Positions 27,776 to 36,332 of a DNA stretch of 64,000 bases are shown piece by piece. The position numbers were made by a program, and so were the translations under genes. The number at the start of each line of letters is the position of its first letter. Positions within the stretch are counted from its first letter, which is position 1. Origin of the DNA: Reinekea sp. G2M2-21 (GTDB lineage: Bacteria > Pseudomonadota > Gammaproteobacteria > Pseudomonadales > Natronospirillaceae); contig NZ_JADPQG010000002.1 in NCBI RefSeq assembly GCF_015687175.1, forward strand, positions 620,001 through 684,000. The letters run 5' to 3'. A model generated the notes under the pieces. The model was not told the DNA's origin, made no database searches, and saw only the letters and a program-made list of their open reading frames with translations.

Positions 27776-28417
27776 CTAGAACTTTAAGCCAATCGCAAGC
27801 CCCAGGTTGGTGATCGGAACTGGCGCGAACAAACCCGAGAGGTCGACGGAGTTACCCAAAGTATCTGAGTAGGTTGTTAGTTCGGCTTCGGTATATTCGT
27901 AGCGAACTTCCATATAAAACGTATTGTCGTTATCAGGAGATTTAGGTGTCGCCATCCAGCGCAGTGCCAGGTTATAACCAACATCACTTTGAAGCTTCTG
28001 AATACCGTGATTGTCATTCACGGTTTTTTTATAAAATGGGTTCAACGGATAAAATACACCGCCAACAACAGACAATTCCGGTGTTACTTCGACCATAAGG
28101 TTTGCATAGAGGGGGAAATACGTGAAAGTATCCCGATAACTGACTTGCCCTTCTACTTCTTCAATGACCCCATGCTGAACACCTCCGCGAAGTTGCGCTT
28201 TTACAGGACCTAAGATGCGTTGACTTTGACCTGCATATACACCTATACCCCCTCCAGCCATTAAGTCTTGCGTTGAGCCATCGTCGTATAAATATTGAAA
28301 AATGGGCTCATCGTCCATCCCGAAAGCGCCATAGATGTCGATTTCCAGCGCATTCGCGCTCGCCACTGCGCCAATTGCCATAACGCTGGCAATAATCTGT
28401 TTTGTAGTTGTTTTCAC
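27776..28417 (-). CDS. Outer membrane beta-barrel protein
   Basis: A 213-residue protein with a signal peptide (KTTTKQIIASVMAIGAVASANA) and alternating amphipathic strands ending in LGLAIGLKF, the terminal-Phe pattern of outer-membrane barrels. It resembles the eight-stranded OmpW/OmpA-like or YfaZ-type barrels. The start is taken as the GTG at 28417 because it opens the signal peptide; an AGGA lies about 11 bases before. The frame runs on to 28744 without meaning. It is convergent with the DUF1801 gene (two-base gap). Confidence 0.72.
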   Translation of the reverse strand: MKTTTKQIIASVMAIGAVASANALEIDIYGAFGMDDEPIFQYLYDDGSTQDLMAGGGIGVYAGQSQRILGPVKAQLRGGVQHGVIEEVEGQVSYRDTFTYFPLYANLMVEVTPELSVVGGVFYPLNPFYKKTVNDNHGIQKLQSDVGYNLALRWMATPKSPDNDNTFYMEVRYEYTEAELTTYSDTLGNSVDLSGLFAPVPITNLGLAIGLKF

Positions 28418-28641
28418 GGGTACTGCATTCCTGGTTAGTTCACGGATAGGGTTAAACGCTGACCTTAATGGATGCTCGTCAATTTGCCAAACAGTTTCTC
28501 TGGCCAAAAGCTGACGCTGAGCAAGGACTGAACCGATGCCCTTTTTCCGGTTCCTTCGCTGGCGCTTCCCAACCAAACCCGACCTTGCGGTTATTTCAGC
28601 CAGTCGCAAAAACCCCTCATGACCCACAGGGCGCAGCTGTG

Positions 28642-28647
28642 TATAAT
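28642..28647 (+). promoter_or_regulatory. Candidate -10 box (TATAAT) for glyQS
   Basis: A perfect TATAAT lies 72 bases before the glyQ start. A clear -35 hexamer at the right spacing is not evident, so the promoter call is moderate. Confidence 0.45.
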
Positions 28648-28718
28648 GCTCAGCCTTTTCGAATAGTAACTTGCAGGCATAGACCTGCTTACCGCAAACG
28701 GTTAAATGGAAGATTCTC

Positions 28719-29687
28719 GTGACCACGACAACACCGGACATCAAAACATTTCAGGGGTTGATTCTCACCCTGCAACAATATTGGGCCGATCAGGGCTGTG
28801 TCATTCTGCAACCACTGGACATGGAAGTGGGCGCCGGTACCTCACACCCAGCGACCTTCCTGCGCGCACTGGGGCCTGAAACCTGGAATGCCGCTTACGT
28901 CCAGCCTTCGCGTCGACCGACCGACGGCCGCTATGGTGAAAACCCCAACCGTTTGCAACATTACTACCAGTATCAGGTCGTGTTGAAGCCGAATCCGGAT
29001 AATATTCAAGAGCTGTATCTCGGGTCTCTGGCGGCGATTGGTGTCGACCTCGAAACCAACGATATCCGTTTTGTCGAAGATAACTGGGAAAACCCAACAT
29101 TGGGTGCCTGGGGTCTGGGTTGGGAAGTCTGGATGAATGGTATGGAAGTCACCCAGTTTACCTATTTCCAACAGGTTGGCGGACTTGAATGCTACCCAGT
29201 TACCGGTGAAATTACCTATGGCCTGGAACGACTGGCCATGTACATTCAAGGTGTCGACAGCGTCTATGACCTGATTTGGACCATCGGTCCGGATGGTACG
29301 CCGGTCACCTATGGCGATGTTTTTCATCAAAATGAGGTGGAACAATCGACTTATAACTTTGAGCACGCCAATGTACCAGAGCTGTTTCATCAGTTCGACT
29401 ACCACGCAGCGGAAGCCCAAAAACTGATCGACGCCGAACTGCCGTTGCCTGCTTATGAACAGATTCTGAAATCTGCCCACACCTTTAACCTGCTGGACGC
29501 TCGTAAGGCCATTTCCGTCACTGAGCGTCAACGTTATATCCTGCAAATTCGCACGCTGTCGCGCCTGGTCGCCAAATCCTATTACGACTCGCGCTTGCGG
29601 CTCGGATTCCCGCAGGCATCGCAGGCATTGCGTGAAGAAGTGATCGCGAAAGAACAGGCAGCCGCCGCGAAGGGAGAGAAGAAATAA
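28719..29687 (+). CDS. glyQ: Glycyl-tRNA synthetase alpha chain
   Basis: A 322-residue catalytic subunit of the alpha2beta2 glycyl-tRNA synthetase. Class II motifs are visible: [56 protein letters not shown] and [12 protein letters not shown]. The start is GTG with GGAAG upstream. Its TAA overlaps the ATG of glyS (TAATG). Confidence 0.96.
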   Translation: MTTTTPDIKTFQGLILTLQQYWADQGCVILQPLDMEVGAGTSHPATFLRALGPETWNAAYVQPSRRPTDGRYGENPNRLQHYYQYQVVLKPNPDNIQELYLGSLAAIGVDLETNDIRFVEDNWENPTLGAWGLGWEVWMNGMEVTQFTYFQQVGGLECYPVTGEITYGLERLAMYIQGVDSVYDLIWTIGPDGTPVTYGDVFHQNEVEQSTYNFEHANVPELFHQFDYHAAEAQKLIDAELPLPAYEQILKSAHTFNLLDARKAISVTERQRYILQIRTLSRLVAKSYYDSRLRLGFPQASQALREEVIAKEQAAAAKGEKK

Positions 29688-31732
29688 TGTCACACGCCGA
29701 TTTTATAGTTGAATTGGGCACGGAAGAATTGCCTCCAAAAGCGTTGCGCAATCTGCAGAATGCCTTTGCCGATGGCATTATCGAACGATTACACAAAGCC
29801 GGTTTGTCCTTTGCCAGCAGTGAACGCTTTGCCGCACCGCGTCGGTTGGCCTTAACGCTGTCACAATTACAATTGACTCAACCAGATGAGCAGATTGAAC
29901 GTCGGGGTCCTTCAGCCAAGGCACCGGCAAAAGCGATTGAAGGCTTTGCTAACTCCTGCGGCGTCAGCGTCGATCAGTTGGAAGAAGTGGAAACCGATAA
30001 AGGCGCCTGGCTGTTTTATCGCGGTGTTGCACCGGGTAAAGCCACCAAGGATATTCTGCCAATGATTGTGCAGGAAACGTTGGACGCGCTGCCGATCGCT
30101 AAACGGATGCGTTGGGGCGCACGCCGTGATGAGTTTGTTCGGCCGGTAAAATGGTTATTGATGTTGCTTGGGGATGAGGTGGTTCCCGCGGAAGTCTATG
30201 GTGTTACCTCAGCGAATGTGACCCGTGGGCACCGCTTCCATGCACCCAAAGATATTGAGGTGCCGAATGCGGCCGCGTATCAGGAGCTGCTGCGCACCGA
30301 AGGTAAGGTGATGGCCTCGTACGATGAGCGCCGGGAACTGATCGAAACCAGTGCGAAACAGGCGGCTGCCGACAAGGGCGTGGTCGCAGTGATTGACGAA
30401 GACCTGCTCGACGAAGTCACCTCGCTGAACGAATGGCCGGTGGCCTTGGTGGGCCAATTTGAAGAACGCTTCCTGGCGGTTCCGGCCGAAGCGTTGATGT
30501 CGTCAATGGAAGAGCACCAGAAATATTTCCCGACGGTAGATGCCAACGGCGCGATTCAACCTTACTTCGTGTTTATTTCAAACATCGAATCCAAAGATCC
30601 TCAAGTGGTTATCGATGGTAACGAAAAAGTGATCCGTCCGCGTTTGTCGGATGCGGCTTTCTTCTGGGAAACCGATAAGAAAACGCCTCTGGCCGACCGT
30701 GTTGAAAAACTTAAAACGGTTAAGTTTCAGGAACAGCTGGGCAGCATTTACGACAAAGTTGAACGTATTCAGAAAGTGGCAGGTCACATTGCCGCTCAAA
30801 TCGATGCGTCGGTGAGTGAAGCAGAGCGCGCCGCGTTTCTGGCCAAGGCAGATTTGGTCACTGACATGGTGTTTGAATTTACCGATCTGCAGGGTATTGC
30901 CGGGCGCTATTACGCGTTGGCCGATGGAGAACCAGAAGCTGTCGCGGAAGCCATCATGGAGCAATACAAGCCTGCCGGTGCCAGCGACACCTTACCGGAA
31001 TCGCGTGAAGGTATGGCTGTCGCACTGGCAGATCGCTTGGACAACCTCTCGGGTCTGTTCGGAATCGGTCAACCGCCGACAGGAACAAAAGATCCGTTCG
31101 CGTTGCGTCGCGCGGCCTTGGGCGTTTTGCGGATCCTGGTTGAACGTGAGTTGGATGTCGACCTGGCCGATCTGGTGGCCTTTGCTGCGGCGCAGCATGC
31201 GGACTTACCAAAGCAGGATACGGTGGTTGCTGATGTCGTCAGTTACGCGCTGGACCGTTTCAGTGCCTGGTACGCGGACGCCGGTATTCGCACGGAAATT
31301 TTCCAGGCTGTACGCGCCCTGAACCCGACCAAGCCATATGACATTGACCGCCGTGTTAAAGCGGTTGCTCATTTCAGCAAGCTGGAACAGGCTGAAGCAC
31401 TGGCGGCAGCGAACAAACGTGTTTCCAATATTCTGTCGAAAGTTGACGGTGAGATTAACGCAGATGTTGACAGCAATTTGTTCAGCGAAGCGGCAGAACG
31501 TGATTTGTTAGCAGCGCTTGACGCAGTGGCTAATACAGTGACGGATGCCGTTGCCAATGCCGATTACACCGCTGCTTTGACACAATTGTCGGGCTTACGG
31601 GAGGTCGTTGATACTTTCTTCGATAAGGTCATGGTTATGGCGGACGATGAGGCTGTCCGAGCTAACCGTCTGGCACTGCTGGCGAAATTGCGTGGCCTGT
31701 TTATGTTGGTCGCGGACATTTCTGTGCTGTAA
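29687..31732 (+). CDS. glyS: Glycyl-tRNA synthetase beta chain
   Basis: A 681-residue subunit needed for tRNA binding. The N-terminus DFIVELGTEELPPKAL is the family signature; the HD-like central domain (ADLVTDMVFEFTDLQGIAGRYYA) and FGIGQPPTGTKDPFALRRAALG are also typical. A C-terminal anticodon-binding domain follows. It forms a unit with glyQ and ends before a strong terminator. Confidence 0.96.
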   Translation: MSHADFIVELGTEELPPKALRNLQNAFADGIIERLHKAGLSFASSERFAAPRRLALTLSQLQLTQPDEQIERRGPSAKAPAKAIEGFANSCGVSVDQLEEVETDKGAWLFYRGVAPGKATKDILPMIVQETLDALPIAKRMRWGARRDEFVRPVKWLLMLLGDEVVPAEVYGVTSANVTRGHRFHAPKDIEVPNAAAYQELLRTEGKVMASYDERRELIETSAKQAAADKGVVAVIDEDLLDEVTSLNEWPVALVGQFEERFLAVPAEALMSSMEEHQKYFPTVDANGAIQPYFVFISNIESKDPQVVIDGNEKVIRPRLSDAAFFWETDKKTPLADRVEKLKTVKFQEQLGSIYDKVERIQKVAGHIAAQIDASVSEAERAAFLAKADLVTDMVFEFTDLQGIAGRYYALADGEPEAVAEAIMEQYKPAGASDTLPESREGMAVALADRLDNLSGLFGIGQPPTGTKDPFALRRAALGVLRILVERELDVDLADLVAFAAAQHADLPKQDTVVADVVSYALDRFSAWYADAGIRTEIFQAVRALNPTKPYDIDRRVKAVAHFSKLEQAEALAAANKRVSNILSKVDGEINADVDSNLFSEAAERDLLAALDAVANTVTDAVANADYTAALTQLSGLREVVDTFFDKVMVMADDEAVRANRLALLAKLRGLFMLVADISVL

Positions 31733-31783
31733 CGGACGGAACCTTGTCTGGAAATGGGGCCTGCCTTTGTTGCTTGTCCCTAT

Positions 31784-31814
31784 AAAAAATGTCGCCAAGT
31801 GCGACATTTTTTTT
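31784..31814 (+). terminator. Rho-independent terminator after glyS, bidirectional
   Basis: AAAAATGTCGC and GCGACATTTTT pair around a CAAGT loop, followed by further T residues. The mirrored A-run on the other side gives a T-run on the minus strand as well, so it can also end the rhomboid operon that finishes at 31910. Confidence 0.85.
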
Positions 31815-31909
31815 GAGTATTTCTTAACGGAACAGCAGCAAGCCAAATGGAATTGGTTGAGCTACTCACGTTCGTTGAGTCTGATTTAAACGAACGTAGG
31901 TTCTATGCG

Positions 31910-33472
31910 TTACAGCTTAAATTCGATTGGGGCGAGGTCCTTTTCTTTCATCGGCTCGATGTCCTCGTCGGGCAACATGACATCCTGACTGTTACGCAGG
32001 AAGGGGTTTTCAACCGGATCCTTGGCCGTAAACAGCAGGCTACTGTCTGTTGGTGCTGTTGATTCTGTCGGAGTTCTAGGTTCTTGTGGTTGTTCCGGTA
32101 CCGGTTGTGGTTTCGCCACGGACTTTTGTTGACGCTGCAGTTGCGTGATCATCTTCGCGCACTGTTCCGCTTGCCCGGCCATGGCCGGTATATCCTGCAG
32201 CGCTTGGTGCATAAGCTGGTAGGCCGGAATGAGATTGTCGTAATCCGGTGCCAACTTATGCAAACCGTTGATCAGTTGAATCGTCGACATGGCGTCGCCC
32301 GCGCGATGACAGGCATTGGCAATGGCAAAGCGCAGATGCGCGTGAGCGGGCATGTATCGGGGCAGTCGCTGTTTGATTTTCTTATAATCGCTGGCGATGC
32401 GATCGGTCTGCGCACTCTCCAGCAAGTGATGAAAATACGGGTCGGCAAAGGTTTGTAATTCTTTTCGGTTTTCGGTTCGATACAGAACATCGAAACAACG
32501 TAACCAAAGCGGTCTGGCCCGCTTATTGGCGGCAATGCCTTCGCGGAGCAATTCGGCAGCGCGTTGATAATGGCCTTGTTTAAGCTGAATATTTACGTGG
32601 GCCAGGATTACATCTTCCGGCTCAGCTTTCATTAACATCGCGTCATCATCGCCGGTGGAATACCCCAACTTCCCTTGATACTGAAACAGCATGTAGCCCA
32701 TCAGATGAAACGCCACGACCGCGTAATAGTTAGCAATGGATGTTTCTAAAATGGTCGCTACTGCAGCCAGTTCTTGGTTGACCAAGCTTGAGAGTATGCC
32801 GACTGAGGTCATCATGATAAACAGGAAAATAAGCAACACAAAATAAGGTACGCCCACGGTAAACATGATACGCACATAGTTAAACGGATTGACTGACTCG
32901 ATGATGCTGTTGGTGTGGGCAAAGGACATTAAAATAGCCGGTAAGCCTAAAAACAAAACGATGACACCGATTGTGGCGACAAAGGGCGGCACGTAACTGA
33001 CCAGCGCGTTCAAGCCGATAAAGATGACGATAACCATTAGAAACAGCTTAAGCAGAATGCCCAAAGAGCCGGACCAGGCGTCCGCCAGCGGTGGCGCTTC
33101 CATTTCCCCTTCACTGGTTCGGGTCAGACATAAAAAGGCATAATTGACGGTAAGTCCGGCGATCAGCAGTTGTGGAATGAACGCCAACAACCCCTGTAAC
33201 GGAAGCGCTGTGAGAATGGCAGAAGCAATGCTTAGCCCAAATACCATCATCAGTGCTTGGCTGTTCAGTGGGTATTTAAACGCTTTTTCGAGTCTGCGCC
33301 AGAACGGATCGACGTTATCAGTCGTGACCTGGTATTCGACATGACCGCCGCAAATGAAACAATGCGCTTCACCGCCCACCGAATGGTCGACACAACGATC
33401 ACAGTAGCCGTCTTGACAGTGTCCACAACTGAACACTGATGGTGTGATCGGGTGAAATTTACATGACTCCAT
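31910..33472 (-). CDS. Membrane protein with N-terminal zinc-binding (B-box-like) and C-terminal TPR-like regions
   Basis: A 520-residue protein. Residues 1-45 contain paired CxxC and His motifs (CKFHP, CGHCQDGYCDRCVDHS, HCFICGGH), a B-box-type zinc ribbon. About six membrane segments follow (70-270) in a DUF4013-like arrangement. The C-terminal 220 residues are helical repeats (VILAHVNIQLKQGHYQRAAELLREGIAANKRARPLWLRCF) and a proline-rich tail. The start has a full AGGAGG and lies inside the end of the rhomboid gene (14-base overlap), so the two are coupled. Function unknown; a partner of the protease is likely. Confidence 0.75.
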   Translation of the reverse strand: MESCKFHPITPSVFSCGHCQDGYCDRCVDHSVGGEAHCFICGGHVEYQVTTDNVDPFWRRLEKAFKYPLNSQALMMVFGLSIASAILTALPLQGLLAFIPQLLIAGLTVNYAFLCLTRTSEGEMEAPPLADAWSGSLGILLKLFLMVIVIFIGLNALVSYVPPFVATIGVIVLFLGLPAILMSFAHTNSIIESVNPFNYVRIMFTVGVPYFVLLIFLFIMMTSVGILSSLVNQELAAVATILETSIANYYAVVAFHLMGYMLFQYQGKLGYSTGDDDAMLMKAEPEDVILAHVNIQLKQGHYQRAAELLREGIAANKRARPLWLRCFDVLYRTENRKELQTFADPYFHHLLESAQTDRIASDYKKIKQRLPRYMPAHAHLRFAIANACHRAGDAMSTIQLINGLHKLAPDYDNLIPAYQLMHQALQDIPAMAGQAEQCAKMITQLQRQQKSVAKPQPVPEQPQEPRTPTESTAPTDSSLLFTAKDPVENPFLRNSQDVMLPDEDIEPMKEKDLAPIEFKL

Positions 33473-34901
33473 GGTGACCCTCCTGTGTCAATCGCTGTGC
33501 CAGTTCCTGATATTTCCGGGAGCGAGCGTGATCATGTTTCTGCGCAAAACGGGTCGCGAGTTTATTGGCCAGCAATAGTAACTGAGAAGGCTTGTGCTTC
33601 TGTTCGAACAAATGTTCCAGTATCTGTTCAGCACCCGATAAATTAACCAGGGTCGTAAACTGAAACGCCAGATTCAGTTGATCATCCTTGGTCAGCATTT
33701 TAAACGCGTGAACTTCTTCCAACCATTGTTCGTGGATTTGCTGTAATTCCTTCGGACTCAGATTTTTCAGCGTCATCAACTGCCGGAAAGCCAACATGAA
33801 GGGCTTGTCTTTGTGAATCTTTTTCAGGTTGTATTGCAACATCGCCAGTTGAAAATCCAGTCCTTCTTTTTCGATCAGGGCAGCCAACTGTTTGCTGGCA
33901 AAATCGAAACGAAGTGCTTCAATAGCCTGATAAATATCGGCCAAGGCTTTATCACGAGAAGAATAGGACTGGTCCTGTTCAATGTAGTCATCGTTCAGAA
34001 TGTTTCGGTTCCACATCAGTGCAATCCCGATCAGCACACTGCCGCCGACAAAGCCACCGGCGTGCGCCATAAAGGCGACATTGGAATCTTCCATCGTGTA
34101 ATAGGAATAAATTTCCTTACCGATATAAAAGGGCAGAATGAGCAGCGCAGGCGCCCGAAAATAACCAACAAAGAAAAAGGCCCAATAGAAAAATTCGATT
34201 TTTTTCAGTCGAAAGACCGCCAGGTACATCGCCATTACACCGGAAATAGCACCGGAAGCACCGACCAACGGCACGTCACTGCCCAGATTCATGACCACCT
34301 GCGCCATACCGGCACAGATGCCACCGATTAGATAAAAGACCAAAAAGCGCAGATGACCAATGGCGGCTTCCACGGCAAAGCCAAACACAATGAGGAAAAT
34401 CATGTTGCCGAAGATATGACCCACACCACCGTGTAAGAATTGATGCGTCAGTAAGGTGGTGATGGAAACGTCTGTTGCTTTTAAGCCAAGAGCGTTAGCG
34501 CTCATGGAGTCGAACGTTGTCTGTATGTCTGTCCGCCGGGTTAGCCAGGCGTCGTATTCGTCGAAGCTGAATTCATTGCGTGCGTTACGTTTGACGTATT
34601 GGAAGTAGTCCGCGTCCATGAGCATATATTGCGCGACGGTCCAGTTGTCTTCTTCGTCGCGATAGTATTCAACGTCCGCCAGATCTTCCTGACGGTTCTC
34701 TTTGTGCAGGTAGGCTTGGTAAAGCGGCCATTCTTTGTCGATATAACCCAGTTCGATAAAGGGTTCCACGGCCGCGTAAGCTTTTTCACCATCTTTGGAT
34801 TGGTAAAGCGCAAACACCAAAACATTGAGCAGGACGATAGCGATTAATACAACCGGCGCGTGCTGCCAGTCAAACCGCTTCTCGGTAGGCACTATTAACA
34901 T
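33459..34901 (-). CDS. Rhomboid-family intramembrane serine protease
   Basis: A 480-residue membrane protease. The core has HQFLHGGVGHIFGNMIFL near 150 (HxxxN), VGASGAISGVMAMYLAVF near 210 with the catalytic serine in GASG, and FMAHAGGFVGG near 275 with the catalytic histidine. A long N-terminal cytoplasmic or periplasmic domain (about 35-135) and a C-terminal helical tail of 160 residues are additions to the basic rhomboid fold. The start follows AAGGA. It leads a two-gene operon with the zinc-finger membrane protein. Cleaves transmembrane helices; substrate unknown. Confidence 0.9.
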   Translation of the reverse strand: MLIVPTEKRFDWQHAPVVLIAIVLLNVLVFALYQSKDGEKAYAAVEPFIELGYIDKEWPLYQAYLHKENRQEDLADVEYYRDEEDNWTVAQYMLMDADYFQYVKRNARNEFSFDEYDAWLTRRTDIQTTFDSMSANALGLKATDVSITTLLTHQFLHGGVGHIFGNMIFLIVFGFAVEAAIGHLRFLVFYLIGGICAGMAQVVMNLGSDVPLVGASGAISGVMAMYLAVFRLKKIEFFYWAFFFVGYFRAPALLILPFYIGKEIYSYYTMEDSNVAFMAHAGGFVGGSVLIGIALMWNRNILNDDYIEQDQSYSSRDKALADIYQAIEALRFDFASKQLAALIEKEGLDFQLAMLQYNLKKIHKDKPFMLAFRQLMTLKNLSPKELQQIHEQWLEEVHAFKMLTKDDQLNLAFQFTTLVNLSGAEQILEHLFEQKHKPSQLLLLANKLATRFAQKHDHARSRKYQELAQRLTQEGHHGVM

Positions 34902-35392
34902 CGATATTCCTTAACTGCGGTGTGCTCGCAACCTTGCGAACACGCGTAAATTCAAGACGGAGTCTTATACCCAGAAGAGCGGACAGTGTAACCAGCCTGT
35001 GCGGGATAACAAAGTGGAAATTGTGCAGAATTAAGGGAGGTGATTGCTCACCTCCCTTGTGCAGCCCGTAGGCTGCCCCGAGCATCCGTACTCAGGTTTT
35101 CGGTGTGTTTACCCGCGTGCTGTTTTCGAACGCACTTAGGCTCGGATAAACCAAAGTTGGTAACCAGTGTCGAAGAGGTTTCGGTTTGGTCTTTGCAAAT
35201 AGTTATCAACAATCATGCCAACGGTGCATGACCCGTGAATCTCTGGCCTTATTGGTTTGGGTATTGGATGATGCGTAAAATAGTTCGACGATAGCATCGC
35301 AATCCGTCGGGAATGCCGTCGAAAAGCTTAACAGTCTAGTGCAAAACAATGTGCAGATTGAACGCCGATACACAAAGTAACCGGAGGCAGGT
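34902..35392. other. Structured intergenic region upstream of the rhomboid operon
   Basis: About 490 bases without a gene. It is rich in dyads between 35033 and 35160: a perfect 11-base hairpin at 35033-35058 (loop TTGC), GCAGCC/GGCTGC at 35061-35076, an enclosing CCGAGC (35079-35084) with GCTCGG (35140-35145), a GTGC/GCAC hairpin inside it, and ACCAA/TTGGT at about 35150. This could be a small RNA, a leader of the minus-strand operon, or terminators. 35170-35392 shows nothing recognisable beyond the promoter of the next gene. Confidence 0.5.
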
Positions 35393-36262
35393 TTGAATTA
35401 TCTGGAATTTTTAGCCGTACTCGATCAGTGGGCGCACGCAAACCCCGATATACGCGGTGTCGCTATTGTCGGCTCCTACGCGCGGCAAGCGCAACATGCC
35501 GATTCGGATGTTGATGTCACTCTGCTGACCGGGGCAGTCGAGCGCTATGCCGAAGATACGCAGTGGCTCAAAACTCTGTTTCCGGACGCAACAAACTTGC
35601 GTGTCGAGCATTGGGGGCCGGTTATCGCGTTGCGCTTCTGGCTACTAGATCTGGAGATTGAGTTTAACCTGACCCCTCTGCACTGGAGCAATGTTCCTGT
35701 GGATCCGGGGACGGCGAATGTGGTTAATGGTGGCCTGACGATTGTGAAAGACACCGATGGCGCCCTGCAACGGCTTGTCGACGCGGTAGCGGATGGCGAT
35801 GTGGTGAATATCCGAACGCATCAGTCAGGCGATGAAAAGGCTATTGCCGAACTGTTTCATCGCGCTGTGCATGCGATCCCCGACTCAGTTTATAGTGCTG
35901 CGCAAAAACAGGCCTGGTCGGCGGAAATCGACGTTGAGCGATGGCGACAACGTATCGCACAAAGCCGACCCTTTGTTGCGGAGTATCAAGACAGGTTGGT
36001 TGGCTTCATCGAATTGGATACGACCGGTCATATTGACTGTTTTTATGTCGACCCTAAGGCTCAGCAACTGGGTATCGGCGGCCAGCTATACCAACAGGTG
36101 GTGAATGAAGCGCGAGGTTTCGGCCTGACTGAACTGACCGTAGATGCCAGTCTGGTCGCGCAACCCTTCTTTATACGGCGCGGCTTTCAGGTTATCCAGG
36201 AAAAGGCAGTGGATCTGAATGGGGTTACGCTGAACAACGTGTCCATGCGGCGTTTGCTGTAA
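35393..36262 (+). CDS. Nucleotidyltransferase-GNAT acetyltransferase fusion
   Basis: A 289-residue protein of two catalytic domains. Residues 1-130 are a minimal nucleotidyltransferase: VAIVGSYARQAQHADSDVDVTLL carries GS and DxD, and the third acid may be in DLEIEFNLTP. Residues 140-289 are a GNAT N-acetyltransferase with the acetyl-CoA loop YVDPKAQQLGIGGQLYQQV. Both types are common in antibiotic-modifying enzymes and toxin-antitoxin systems, but the fusion is unusual to me. The start is TTG behind GGAGG. There is no obvious partner gene. Confidence 0.82.
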   Translation: MNYLEFLAVLDQWAHANPDIRGVAIVGSYARQAQHADSDVDVTLLTGAVERYAEDTQWLKTLFPDATNLRVEHWGPVIALRFWLLDLEIEFNLTPLHWSNVPVDPGTANVVNGGLTIVKDTDGALQRLVDAVADGDVVNIRTHQSGDEKAIAELFHRAVHAIPDSVYSAAQKQAWSAEIDVERWRQRIAQSRPFVAEYQDRLVGFIELDTTGHIDCFYVDPKAQQLGIGGQLYQQVVNEARGFGLTELTVDASLVAQPFFIRRGFQVIQEKAVDLNGVTLNNVSMRRLL

Positions 36263-36332
36263 TTCACCGTCGTTGCCTTTCGCACGATGGACTGAGACCG
36301 GACGCTCAGGTCCGGTTGAGTAAGTCAGCATG

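Noticed and set aside
35033-35160. Possible 6S, SRP or RNase P RNA
   Set aside because: Compared by eye with the conserved motifs of these RNAs; none matched, so only a generic structured region is reported.
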